Notes: generated by a model not told the origin, from the sequence alone. Positions 22,901 through 32,890 are shown, counted from the stretch's first letter. The stretch is 64,000 nt of DNA from Vicia villosa (GCF_029867415.1 NC_081184.1:78280364-78344363), one strand, 5' to 3'. Numbers and translations are program-made.

Positions 22901-23452
22901 ATTGATTGATAATAACGAGATCTTTTCCGCGTGAGAGAGCTAGTGGCATACTCGTTGATTTTTATCCGAGTTGGAGCCCTTCTTTCATTTGCGATGCAAA
23001 GAACTTGTTTGTTCTCATGCTCAAGATCAATGGCTGAGTATTTCTCTCTAACGACAACAAAGTGTTTATTCGTTTTTAAAAAACGTTTTTCCCAAAATCG
23101 GAAATACATTAGCTCTGACTTCTCCATTGCACCGAGGAGGTATGTAGGCCCAAAGCTTAACGCTTTGCCGAGCTTATTCTAAAAAATAAAACAAACCGTT
23201 TTTTAGCACACACACAACACAGATTTTCAAAAAGGTTCCCGTGGAGTACCACGGATATGAGGGGTGCTTTAAACCTTCCCCTCATATAATCAACACCCGA
23301 ACCTGAGTTCTCTTTCTTGTTTTAAAAACAAAACTTTGGGTTTTACGTTCTTTTCCCTTTTCCTTTGAAAAAATAAAGCGCGGTGGCGATTTCAAACGGA
23401 ATATTGATTCGAGTCAATCCCATGGCTTCGATATCAGATTTTCCCCGCTACA
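19929..23452 (+). repeat. 3' LTR of the nested element
   Basis: 3524 bp, starting TGTCATACCCC and ending CGCTACA. Differences from the 5' LTR seen by eye: T/C at 10960 versus the 3' copy, two near the CCGCC stretch (about 12100-12200), three near 13136-13170, and two T-run lengths. The TATA box is at 20614-20622 and the U5 module at about 23101-23284. Confidence 0.96.
20614..20622 (+). promoter_or_regulatory. TATA box, nested 3' LTR
   Basis: TATAAATAG, the copy of the 10678 box. Transcription from here would run into the distal half of Ogre gag-pro. Confidence 0.7.
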
Positions 23453-23457
23453 GTAAC
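23453..23457 (+). repeat. Target site duplication GTAAC, right copy
   Basis: It matches 9988-9992 exactly and closes the nested insertion. Confidence 0.97.
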
Positions 23458-24586
23458 CGTATGTGGAGAACGAGCTCTAATCGTCAGCAACCTGTCATCA
23501 TTCTCCGACATAGAACCAAAAGAAGTTGTTGGAACTAAATTCCAGGCACTTTCCTTAGACAAAGGAAACGAGAAAGCAGCGTCTATTTCTTCATACAAAG
23601 ATGCAATCCAAGTTGTAAAGGATGGCACTACCAGTGGTTGGGGGCACATTAATATTCCTACCAACAACAAGAACAGAACAGGAATTGGATTCTTTCCGAC
23701 ATCATCAAGAGCTATCCCAGGGATCGAGGTAGTTCTCCCAATTCAAGAAACTTTCAGCAGTGGAGGTTTTCTTCAACCTGTTCAACAAACAGTTAATACC
23801 ATCGGTACGGAAAACACCGATGAAGAGGAATGGTTATCCTATCTTAACAAAGCAGGATACATCTCCCTATCAGAGTCTGATTCACCTTGCTGTTATCCGA
23901 CTAAAGGATCTGAAAGTAAGACTCAACCAAGCAGTGATGAAGTTACTGACAGCTTCACCACCAGAAGTCATGGTTCATCAGAAGAAGTTCCTCCTATCCC
24001 CGAAGAGACTTGGGATACATTAGGAGAACCAAGCGGAAAATTCGACTACATGGTGAAATACTCCGCTCCTGAAAGTTCAAGAATCTCTCTTGAAAATATT
24101 GTTCCAACTGGATGGAACACTGATTTTGAGTACCTCTCTCAGCCAAAAGAGATGTATAACCCTTGCTATTCATCATCATCGACTGGTGAAATCATCATTG
24201 AGGATTATATCCCCAAGTCACCTTCCGAGGCTACGGATCTAGAGTTCACATATCTAGTCAATGCCATCTTGGGAGAAGAGCAAGACCAAAGTACAGAAGA
24301 GGATGATCTCGAAAGTGTCTCCGACAACGAGTCTCTCCATTCAGAAGATTGGAAGTTTCCTCAAAAGAAAAACCGACATACTCCACTCGGAAATGGGTAT
24401 GCTCACACCGCTCAGTCTGGTGAAGTAGAAGAAGATCGTCTGAGTGTTGCAAAGACAGTGGTTGGTAAATCAAGACCTACCACAGGCCAGCTTAAGCCTA
24501 AGGTTCCAGATTACTTAGTGCACAATGGGGTTCGCCACTACTGGACAGCTGTTGAAGTTTCAACTGTTGTTCGCACTCCTAAGTAG
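23458..24586 (+). pseudogene. gag-pro: Ogre gag-pro, second part (post-protease segment)
   Basis: Read from the codon split by the insertion, the frame is open to TAG at 24584-24586 with no stop, giving about 375 codons. It begins VCGERALIVSNLSSFSDIEPKEVVGT, the segment usual after the Tat/Ogre protease, and continues as a low-complexity acidic linker (for example EEQDQSTEEDDLESVSDNE). It ends …VPDYLVHNGVRHYWTAVEV…RTPK. No catalytic domain is seen; it links protease to RT in the polyprotein. The terminal TAG overlaps a 5' splice site (AA|GTAGG at 24583), so splicing would remove it and join the frame to pol. Confidence 0.85.
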
Positions 24587-24912
24587 GAACTTTCACCGTT
24601 ATTTTGTCCTCTCACCATAGCCCAGGGTGAAGAGATGTTTCATAGGGCTTTGCATTTTACTATTTCTTAGGAAAATGTCCCTCTTTGCTTCGCCCAAAGC
24701 AACAGAGTTTTGTTTTATAGGGTCTTTGTTTCAAGAAATGACTGTCCATAAATAAAAATGTCATTCTGTTCCTTCGTTTAGTTTTCCCTTTTCTTTTTTT
24801 GGAAATTGGTAATCCTAAAAAAAAACATCCTTAAAAAACATCAAATAGTCCATTAACTGCATACACCGAGTCTTCCCTCGTTGTCTAAATAAAACTTATC
24901 ACACATATGCAG
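24583..24912 (+). other. Ogre intron between protease and reverse transcriptase
   Basis: Donor CCTAA|GTAGGAAC at 24583 and acceptor CATATGCAG|A at 24912 give a 330-bp AT-rich intron. The two A bases left of the donor plus the A after the acceptor make a Lys codon. The frame then reads LIIKYPVETNDRMTSPSFE directly into pol. Splicing thus removes the gag-pro stop and fuses gag-pro to pol. Ogre elements are known to have a small intron at this place; the exact sites are my inference from frame and consensus. Confidence 0.8.
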
Positions 24913-24949
24913 ATTAATCATAAAATACCCCGTTGAAACGAACGACCGT

Positions 24950-27900
24950 ATGACTTCTCCAAGCTTTGAGTTTCCTGTATTCGAGGCAGAGGAAGAAGAA
25001 GACGAAGAAATATCAAAGGAAATTTCACGGTTACTTCAACAAAAGGAAGAGGCCATTCAGCCATACAATGAGCCTCTAGAGATCATTAACCTTGGTTCCG
25101 ATGGAAACAGAAAAGAGGTTAAGATTGGAGCTTCGCTCAGTTCAGAGATCAGAGAGAGTTTGATCCAGCTACTCAAAGAATTCTCAGATGTCTTCGCTTG
25201 GTCTTATCAAGATATGCCAGGGTTGGATACCAGTATAGTGGAGCATCACTTGCCATTAAAAGCAGAATACCCTCCGGTCAAGCAAAAATTAAGAAGAACT
25301 CATCTGGAGATGGCCATGAAAATCAAAGAGGAAGTTCAAAAGCAGATCAACGCAGGTTTCCTCGTCACTTCAGAATACCCTCAGTGGTTAGCTAACATTG
25401 TTCCCGTTCCTAAGAAAGACAGAAAAGTCCGCATGTGCGTCGACTACAGAGATTTGAACAAAGCTAGCCCTAAGGATGATTTTCCTTTACCACATATTGA
25501 TATGTTGGTAGACAGTACAGCAAAATCCAAAGTTTTCTCATTCATGGACGGATTTTCAGGATACAACCAAATCAAAATGGCACCTGAAGACATGGGAAAA
25601 ACAGCTTTCATCACCCCCTGGGGCACGTTCTGCTATCGTGTTATGCCTTTTGGACTAAAGAACGCAGGGGCAACTTATCAAAGGGCCATGACTACACTTT
25701 TCCACGACATGATGCATAAAGAAGTGGAAGTCTATGTAGATGATATGATTGCCAAATCAGAAAATGAAGAAGATCACATACAAAATCTGACAAAGTTATT
25801 TCAACGCTTACGGAAGTTTCAGCTTCGCCTGAACCCCAACAAGTGCACCTTTGGTGTCTACTCAGGAAAACTCCTTGGTTTCATTGTCAGCAAACGAGGA
25901 ATTGAAGTAGATCCAGACAAAGTCAAGGCAATTCAAGAAATGCCTTCACCCAGAACCGAGAAACAAGTTAGAGGATTTCTTGGACGTCTGAATTACATCT
26001 CGAGATTCATATATCTCATGACTGCAACTTGCGCTCCTATTTTCAAACTTCTACGGAAAAATCAAAGTTGCGTCTGGACAGACGATTGTCAGAAAGCGTT
26101 CGACAGCATTAAGGAATATTTGCTCGAACCACCCATCTTGTCTCCTCCAGTGGAAGGAAGACCTTTGATAATGTACTTAACCGTCTTAGAAGATTCCATG
26201 GGTTGTGTCCTTGGACAGCAAGACGAGATGAAGAGAAAAGAGCATGCCATCTACTACCTGAGCAAGAAATTCACTGACTGTGAATCCCGCTACTCCATGC
26301 TCGAGAAGACGTGTTGTGCTTTGGCCTGGGCTGCCAAGCGTCTCCGCCAGTACATGATTCGACATACTACTTACTTGATCTCTCATATGGATCCAATCAA
26401 GTACATCTTTGAGAAGCCTGCTTTAACCGGGAGAATTGCCCGTTGGCAGATGTTGTTATCAGAATATGACATTGAGTATCACGCACAGAAAGCCGTGAAA
26501 GGAAGCATTCTAGCTGAGCACCTGGCTCACCACCCACTCAATGGTCATGAATCAACTAGTTTTGACTTTCCGGACGAGGATGTCATGTACCTCAAGATGA
26601 AAGATTACGACGAGCCACTACCAGACGAAGGACCTGAGATAGGATCCCAGTGGGGCTTAGTCTTTGACGGAGCTGTCAATGCTTATGGACGAGGAATTGG
26701 GGCAATCATTGTTACACCTCAGGGTACCCATATTCCATTTACTGCCAGATTAACTTTCAAATGCACAAACAATGAGGCCGAATATGAAGCTTGCATCATG
26801 GGTCTCGAAGAAGCCATGGATCTAAGAATCAAACACTTGGATGTATATGGAGATTCTGCTTTGGTCATCAATCAAATCAAAGGAGAATGGGAAACACGCC
26901 AACCAGGGCTAATTCCTTACAAAGACTACGCGAGAAGATTGTTACCATTCTTCGACAGGGTAGATTTTCATCACATTCCTCGTGAAGAAAATAACTTGGC
27001 TGATGCATTAGCCACACTCTCTTCCATGATTAGGATAAATCATTGGAATGACATTCCTCGGATCGATGTTATGCGCCTGGATAGGCCCGCTCATGTTTTC
27101 ACAGTAGAAGCAATCATCGACGACAAACCGTGGTATCACGACATCAAGAACTTTCTTCAAAAGCAAGAGTACCCTCTTGGAGCATCAAAGAAAGATAGAA
27201 AGACTTTGAGAAAGTTAGCTTGTAGATTCTTCCTGAATGAAGATGTTCTGTACAAGAGAAACTTCGACATGGTTCTGCTCAGATGCGTTGACAGAAAAGA
27301 GGCAGAAATACTCATGAGAGAAATACATGAAGGTTCCTTTGGTACTCACACCAATGGACATACCATGACAAGGAAAATACTGAGAGCAGGATATTATTGG
27401 CTGACGATGGAGTCAGATTGCTACCAGTACGCAAAGAGGTGTCACAAATGCCAGATCTACGCCGATAGAATTCATGTGCCACCATCTCTTCTCAACATAC
27501 TCTCTTCCCCTTGGCCTTTCTCCATGTGGGGAATCGACATGATTGGAATGATCGAGCCAAAAGCGTCCAACGGACATCGCTTCATCTTGGTAGCCATAGA
27601 CTATTTCACCAAATGGGTTGAAGCAGCTTCATATGCAAACGTTACAAGACAAGTTATCGTCAGGTTTATCAAGAATCACATCATCTGTCGCTACGGTATT
27701 CCTAGCAAGATAATCACTAACAATGGGTCAAATTTGAATAACAAAATGATGAAGGAGCTTTGTGAAGAATTCAAGATTGAACATCACAACTCATCTCCTT
27801 ACAGACCAAAGATGAATAGAGCTGTAGAAGCAGCTAACAAAAACATCAAGAAAATCATTCAGAAGATGGTCATCACTTACAAGGATTGGCATGAAATGCT

Positions 27901-28378
27901 CCCGTATGCTCTTCATGGTTATCGTACATCAGTACGTACTTCGACTGGAGCAACTCCTTTCTCCCTTGTATATGGCATGGAGGCAGTCCTACCAATAGAG
28001 GTTGAGATTCCATCAATGAGAGTCTTGATGGAGGCAAAATTAACAGAAGCCGAGTGGTGTCAAAGCAGATTCGATGAATTGAACTTAATCGAAGAAAAAC
28101 GCATGACAGCTTTATGCCACGGTCAGCTATATCAACAAAGAATGAAGAAAGCTTTCGACAAAAAGGTTCGACCTCGCACAATCAAAGAAGGCGACCTTGT
28201 ACTCAAAAAGATTCAATCTTTTCTCACAGATTCGAGAGGGAAATGGACTCCCAATTATGATGGCCCCTACCTGGTCAAGAGAGCTTTCTCAGGAGGAGCC
28301 TTAATACTCACGACTATGGATGGAGAAGAATTCACCCGTCCTGTGAACGTCGACGCAGTCAAGAAATACTTCGCCTAA
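24950..28378 (+). CDS. pol: Ogre pol: reverse transcriptase, two RNase H domains, integrase
   Basis: 1142 codons from the first ATG; the spliced frame is open from 24914. Residues about 105-310 are RT, with FMDGFSGYNQ (Asp200) and YVDD (264-265). About 385-530 is the RT-linked RNase H-like domain. About 565-695 is a second, archaeal-type RNase H with Asp573, Glu611, Asp635 and Asp685, a Tat/Ogre hallmark. Integrase follows: zinc site His793/His800 or 804, Cys831, Cys834, then the catalytic core with Asp863 (GIDMIG) and Glu960. The second catalytic Asp is Asn924 (ITNNG in place of ITDNG; codon AAC 27719-27721). RPKMNR departs from the usual RPQMNG. A GPY/F module (NYDGPYLVKRAFSGGALIL) lies near the C-terminus. 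The frame is otherwise intact, so RT and RNase H could be functional but integrase is probably dead. Confidence 0.93.
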   Translation: MTSPSFEFPVFEAEEEEDEEISKEISRLLQQKEEAIQPYNEPLEIINLGSDGNRKEVKIGASLSSEIRESLIQLLKEFSDVFAWSYQDMPGLDTSIVEHHLPLKAEYPPVKQKLRRTHLEMAMKIKEEVQKQINAGFLVTSEYPQWLANIVPVPKKDRKVRMCVDYRDLNKASPKDDFPLPHIDMLVDSTAKSKVFSFMDGFSGYNQIKMAPEDMGKTAFITPWGTFCYRVMPFGLKNAGATYQRAMTTLFHDMMHKEVEVYVDDMIAKSENEEDHIQNLTKLFQRLRKFQLRLNPNKCTFGVYSGKLLGFIVSKRGIEVDPDKVKAIQEMPSPRTEKQVRGFLGRLNYISRFIYLMTATCAPIFKLLRKNQSCVWTDDCQKAFDSIKEYLLEPPILSPPVEGRPLIMYLTVLEDSMGCVLGQQDEMKRKEHAIYYLSKKFTDCESRYSMLEKTCCALAWAAKRLRQYMIRHTTYLISHMDPIKYIFEKPALTGRIARWQMLLSEYDIEYHAQKAVKGSILAEHLAHHPLNGHESTSFDFPDEDVMYLKMKDYDEPLPDEGPEIGSQWGLVFDGAVNAYGRGIGAIIVTPQGTHIPFTARLTFKCTNNEAEYEACIMGLEEAMDLRIKHLDVYGDSALVINQIKGEWETRQPGLIPYKDYARRLLPFFDRVDFHHIPREENNLADALATLSSMIRINHWNDIPRIDVMRLDRPAHVFTVEAIIDDKPWYHDIKNFLQKQEYPLGASKKDRKTLRKLACRFFLNEDVLYKRNFDMVLLRCVDRKEAEILMREIHEGSFGTHTNGHTMTRKILRAGYYWLTMESDCYQYAKRCHKCQIYADRIHVPPSLLNILSSPWPFSMWGIDMIGMIEPKASNGHRFILVAIDYFTKWVEAASYANVTRQVIVRFIKNHIICRYGIPSKIITNNGSNLNNKMMKELCEEFKIEHHNSSPYRPKMNRAVEAANKNIKKIIQKMVITYKDWHEMLPYALHGYRTSVRTSTGATPFSLVYGMEAVLPIEVEIPSMRVLMEAKLTEAEWCQSRFDELNLIEEKRMTALCHGQLYQQRMKKAFDKKVRPRTIKEGDLVLKKIQSFLTDSRGKWTPNYDGPYLVKRAFSGGALILTTMDGEEFTRPVNVDAVKKYFA

Positions 28379-28397
28379 ATAATTAAAAGAACAGCTC

Positions 28398-28562
28398 GCT
28401 AAGTTGAAAACTCGCAAAGAGCGACTTAGGCAAAAAAGAGCGTCTCGGTGAATCGAAAACCCGAAAGGGCGATTCAGGCAAAAATTAGAGACATAAAAAA
28501 TATATATTAATCAATCCCGGTAGACTTAAAACCCGAAAGGGGTAGTTTACGCAAAAGTTAGG
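28398..28562 (+). other. Three post-pol hairpins with GCAAAA trailers (main Ogre)
   Basis: They begin 20 bases after the pol stop. Hairpin 1: CTAAGT (28399-28404) with ACTTAG (28424-28429), inner CTC/GAG. Hairpin 2: TGAATC (28449-28454) with GATTCA (28471-28476), inner CCC-GAAA-GGG. Hairpin 3: GTAGACT (28520-28526) with AGTTTAC (28544-28550, one G-U pair), inner CCC-GAAA-GGG. Each has an A-rich bulge on the 5' side only and is followed by GCAAAA. GAAA is a GNRA tetraloop. Confidence 0.8.
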
Positions 28563-29991
28563 GATATCTGGCAAGTAACTGTGTTCAGGACACACTTGAT
28601 CATTCAAAATCCATAGTGGAGTGTTCATCAGCAGTAGGTCATCTTCTACGAAGCACGAATACAGCGCAACTCAGAGTGGAAGGGAAAGATAACGGTCGTC
28701 ACGTTTCATCGTAGCCCTTTTCCCGAAAATTACCAATTTCCAACTTTGTAAATACTCCATGGAATCAAGCATTTGGCTGATTACCATTTCATATATAATA
28801 ATTTGAGCCTTGTGCTTTTCCTTTGCAATCTAGTCTTATTCAGTTTCTTGAAATGCATTTTAAGTTTAAACAGTCATTTTCTTGAAACAAATGTTTTCAT
28901 AAAATAAAAATGAATTTACTTGCAAAAATAAAGGTGAAATTTCTTTCTAAGGTTTACAAACAATAGGAAGAATGCAAACAGTTGCTCCGAGAACGGTTGA
29001 GACTCCGGGAACCAATATTTCCCCATGAGGTCGCTTTGCGAACATCTCCCGATGACGGATCTTTACTTCAATTCATATTACTCATTTCGGACAGCGGACA
29101 ACTGATAACCAGATATTCCCAAGAGAGTTCAAACTCCAAGAAGAGGACATCTTCTGATCCGCAAGAATTTCAGTCGTATCATAGGATTTTACATCCGCGA
29201 CAATTCTATTCACATTCACTTTACATTCTATCATTGTCATAATATTCATGCATACATTACATCATAATTGCATAGCCGAATCAGGCTTTGATCATGTGAA
29301 TGCCCGAGTCATTGAGGCATGAACTCGAGTTTCCCCTGCAAGTTCCGGAGAAACTTTTTCCTTCGAGACAACAGTTCATACACAAGGATCTCCCCAAGCA
29401 AGTCAATAGATGGTAGTCTCCCTCAAAGAGATAGTTTGTTCACTTTTGGAAATCCTCAGCCGAGATTCTCCTGTAGAGCGACACTCGACAGTCTTCTTCA
29501 GATAAGATAATCTGCTTTGCATTTTGGAATTCCCCAGAGGTTTGGTATTTCCCCAGCAAGGTCAAGAGGTGCCACTCTTCATCAAAGAAAATAATTTAGA
29601 ATCTCCCAGCAGATCGACAAATAATTCCCCAGCGGAATCAGTGAATGGTAGTCTTCGTCCAAAAGATAGTTCATGATCCCCAGCGAAGTCAACAAATGGT
29701 AGTCTTTTCCCAAGGAAAGACAGTTTGTCTGTTAAATACTCAAGAGATCGACAAATGGCAGTTTCTTCAAACAGTTTGTCTGTTTCAGGGATGTTTAGTT
29801 CCCCACAGAGTCGATAAATGGTAGTTTTCCCCTTAGGAAAACAGTTTGTTGATTCACCGGGCACCAGTCCACGAATGGCAGTTTTCACCCCGAAAACAGT
29901 TCGTCCGCCTTCAAACAAAGTCATTAGCCCCTCAAAAGAGCGGGCCCATATGACAATCTTTCAAAGATGCCAAGTCAAAAGGGAAGATGGT
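28563..29991 (+). other. Noncoding 3' region of the main Ogre
   Basis: No supported gene; ORFs of 63-120 codons here lack domains. From about 29400 to 29930 there are loose repeats built from AATGGTAGT, CTTTTCCCAAGGAAAGACAG-like inverted pieces and CAGTTTGT(C/T)TG, with TCCCCAGCGG phrases. A similar style of sequence precedes the nested element's PPT (19520-19770). Confidence 0.6.
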
Positions 29992-30445
29992 GAAGTTTCT
30001 TTATTACCATCAAATGGTATCTTACCTCCAAGTGCTGGTAAGACGTTTGATGAGGAAACAAACCCTTGAAGTTTCTTTATTACCATCAAATGGTATCTCA
30101 TCTCCAAGTGCTGATGAGAAGTTTGATGAGGAAACAAACCCTTGAAGTTTCTTTATTACCATCAAATGGTATCTTACCTCCAAGTGCTGGTAAGAAGTTT
30201 GATGAGGAAACAAACCCTTGAAGTTTCTTTATTACCATCAAATGGTATCTCATCTCCAAGTGCTGATGAGAAGTTTGATGAGGAAACAAACCCTTGAGTT
30301 TCTTTATTACCATCAAATGGTATCTTACCTCCAAGTGCTGGTAAGAAGTTTGATGAGGAAACAAACCTTTGAAGTTTCTTTATTACCATCAAATGGTATC
30401 TTACCTCCAAGTGCTGGTAAGAAGTTTGATGAGGAAACAAACCGT
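29992..30445 (+). repeat. Six 76-bp tandem units with alternating compensated hairpins
   Basis: Units start at about 29992, 30068, 30144, 30220, 30295 and 30371. Each contains TACCAT-CAA-ATGGTA and a second stem. That stem is CTTACC/GGTAAG in units 1, 3, 5 and 6 and CTCATC/GATGAG in units 2 and 4, around the constant loop TCCAAGTGCT. Both arms change together. ORFs reading through the array on either strand are repeat translations, not genes. Confidence 0.92.
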
Positions 30446-30729
30446 TGGAAATTTTCTCTTTATCTGAGATATTGTCCAAACGCAACTGAGACCAGTTTCG
30501 AGATATGGACATCCGAAACAAGGGGGAGGTCGTTTACCTTTTTCTAAGTATCAACACTTAGTTAAAGAAGATGGATTGCGCATCCTACATGGCCATCCAT
30601 TCACCAGAATCCACATCAAGTATTTCTGCAAGAGTTTGTCTCCTCGTCCCCCGCCAAGTGCGACAACGGGATCAAATTATGCAAAGATTTTGTCATCTCA
30701 GGAGCGCCCAAAATTCGGGAATTCTTTGA

Positions 30730-30810
30730 TATTTAAGTCTCTTTTATGCAGGAGAGATCGAGATCTAAATCTCTCTCCCTCCAAATAAAAGAAACTTAAA
30801 TAGGGGCATC
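30730..30810 (+). promoter_or_regulatory. Polypurine tract region with long enclosing hairpin (main Ogre)
   Basis: The arm 30730-30747 pairs with 30785-30802 over 18 bases with one mismatch. Inside is GGAGAGAT/ATCTCTC. The right arm leads into AGGGGCATC, directly before the 3' LTR at 30811. The last 20 bases before the LTR are identical in the nested element, whereas the inner part of the stem differs but still pairs. Confidence 0.75.
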
Positions 30811-32339
30811 TGTCATACCCTAATTTTTGCCCCCCCTGAGATGACATATCTTCAGGATTTTTCATCAAGTCGAGGCAAGTATCCAGAACAGCCTAACATT
30901 CAATCAAGGGTGTTCAAAGACAAGAAAACTCAGGCAAAGGATCAATCAATAGAGGGATTAGTCTCTAATACAATCATAAGACTCAAAAGCCTCATTATTA
31001 CACCAATGATTGATTAAGATACCCAGTCATCTAAGTACAGGATTACTCAGATCAACAGACTAGGGTTTGGAGCCTATCAAGGACTAAAATCAGGGATCAC
31101 CTTTGGGAAACCCTAAAAAGCCCTAAGGGACCATTCAAAGACATCAATCATCTTCAAACAACTCATATGACAAGATCCACTGGACATTACACCTCAGTTC
31201 AAAGTCTACAGTCATCATTGTCCTCTGGTCGACAATTAGGGTTTTTGACCTAATTCACCAAGATAGTTGACTTTTAATCAGGGCATGGATCCAAAACTCA
31301 AGACATGGTTCAAGAATTTCTACTACCTCAATATAATCCATTTACACCATTCATTTGAGGAAAAGATCTTATTTCTACACAAAAGCCCAAAAAATTCACT
31401 TTGTCAGGAAAAGTCAACTGTGTGGGATCATCATTGACTTTTAAGGTTTTTGGTCAAAAATGACTTTCAAAGATCAATATCATCAATATATGGATGTCAA
31501 AGTCATTTGACCAAAGAAATTCAAAGAAATTCATCAAGGAGCAAAAAGTCGGGAATTAGGGTTTTTAAAGGCATGGTGAGAACTCAAAATTTCACCTACA
31601 CAACTCAAAAAACTTCCAACATGAAAGTTGTAGATCTTGCAAAATAAAACAACATCTTACAACGGAACTTTTTTCAAAAGATCAACCATTTATGAAGTTT
31701 TGGAAATTTTGAAGTTTAGGTCATAAACACTTAGAAATTTTTCCAAGTGTTTTAACCTAGTTTTCATCCAACTTTGGGCTCATTTTTCACAAATTTCCCA
31801 AATGATTCTGAAGAAGACATAAACTAATGATTTGAAGTAGATGTTTAGGGCTTTCCAAATTGTGTTCAACCTTCTCCAAATTCAATTTGAGCTAGGAGTT
31901 ATGCTTGTTCAAAGTTGGCCTCATGAAGTAAAATTATAGGTCATGTGCAAATTGGAACTTTGCAATTTTGTGCATTTTGCTTCACTAATGGATGCTACAC
32001 GACCCATAACATGTCTGAAACCATGCCATGCATTCATTTTCACCATGCCATAAGAATTGAAGAAGATTCTAAAAACAAGAACATGTGATTATGTAATGAT
32101 TACTTTTGTGAATTTATGGCAAATTGATGAATCACCCAAGGAATCTTCTCATCAACCAATTGGAGCTCACTTTGAATCTGAAATGTCCCCTAAGATCAGA
32201 TGGAATCAATGGATAGGGGAAGCTAGCCCGAAAATGTATCATTGCATTTTGGAGATTCTTTGAATTTCTTCATGGCTAAGAAACCAAAACTCTCCCATTA
32301 AGCAAGCTCACACTCTCACTCAGTACTGAGACATTTGCC

Positions 32340-32348
32340 TATAAATAG
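32340..32348 (+). promoter_or_regulatory. TATA box, Ogre 3' LTR
   Basis: TATAAATAG lies 1529 bp into the LTR. The solo LTR has it at 37340, 1552 bp in. The region downstream is conserved between the two, consistent with a promoter. Confidence 0.75.
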
Positions 32349-32882
32349 GAGAGCATAATTCAGTAGAAAAAGACACCAAAGCAACCATATTCCTTGCTTT
32401 CTCTTTCTCTTCTCATGTTCATTGTTTTTCAAAGTTCTTTGGCAAGAAGAATCGATTTCTTCAAACCAGAGCTCATCTTTGGGAAGTGAACATTCTAACA
32501 TCTCAAGGGAGGTCATTTGAGGTGATCCAAGCACCTGGATCACTTCTGTAAGTGGAGGAACACCATTGTTGCTCTCACTTTGGAGCATTTGCAGTTGGAG
32601 GTCCATGGAGTAATTCAGGAGGTTCTGAGCCAAGCCAATCATCCAGGCACATTCCTCAGGTCATAGTGAAGCTAACCAGATGGCTGCAGCTCATCTGTAA
32701 CTCCAAATTCAACAACCTCCATGTTCACTTGAAGCTGAAATCGAGGGAGGTCCATAGAGCAATTCAGGAGGATTCAAGCTCCAATAAGCATTCAGTTAGC
32801 ATCATTGAGTCTCAGGGAAGCTATTGAGATCATTCATTCAAGCCCAGGTGCTCTCTATCATCCTCACGACCTCCATTTTCAG

Positions 32883-32890
32883 AGGTAAGT
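32883..32890 (+). promoter_or_regulatory. Candidate 5' splice site in the Ogre LTR
   Basis: AG|GTAAGT lies 545 bp after the TATA box. The solo LTR has the same site at 37886 (546 bp after TATA), and the different-family solo LTR has it at 49352 (540 bp after TATA). Conservation of the site and its distance across families suggests a spliced leader; use is not shown. Confidence 0.5.

Larger units (their letters stand above)
9993..23452 (+). mobile_element. Nested non-autonomous Ogre-related LTR retrotransposon
   Basis: It is a complete element with two 3524-bp LTRs, PBS, leader, gag remnant, long noncoding region with tandem arrays, polypurine tract and a 5-bp TSD. It lacks ORF1, protease, RT, RNase H and integrase. 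The gag remnant, LTR start (TGTCATACCCC), PBS and PPT all match the main Ogre in type, so its proteins were presumably supplied in trans by Ogre relatives (inference). By eye the two LTRs differ at about six bases plus two homopolymer lengths, so the insertion is recent. Confidence 0.92.

Noticed and set aside
30022..30521. Overlapping repetitive ORFs on both strands (for example MFPHQTSYQHLEVRYHLM repeated)
   Set aside because: They are translations of the 76-bp tandem array, with no domain and no coding context.
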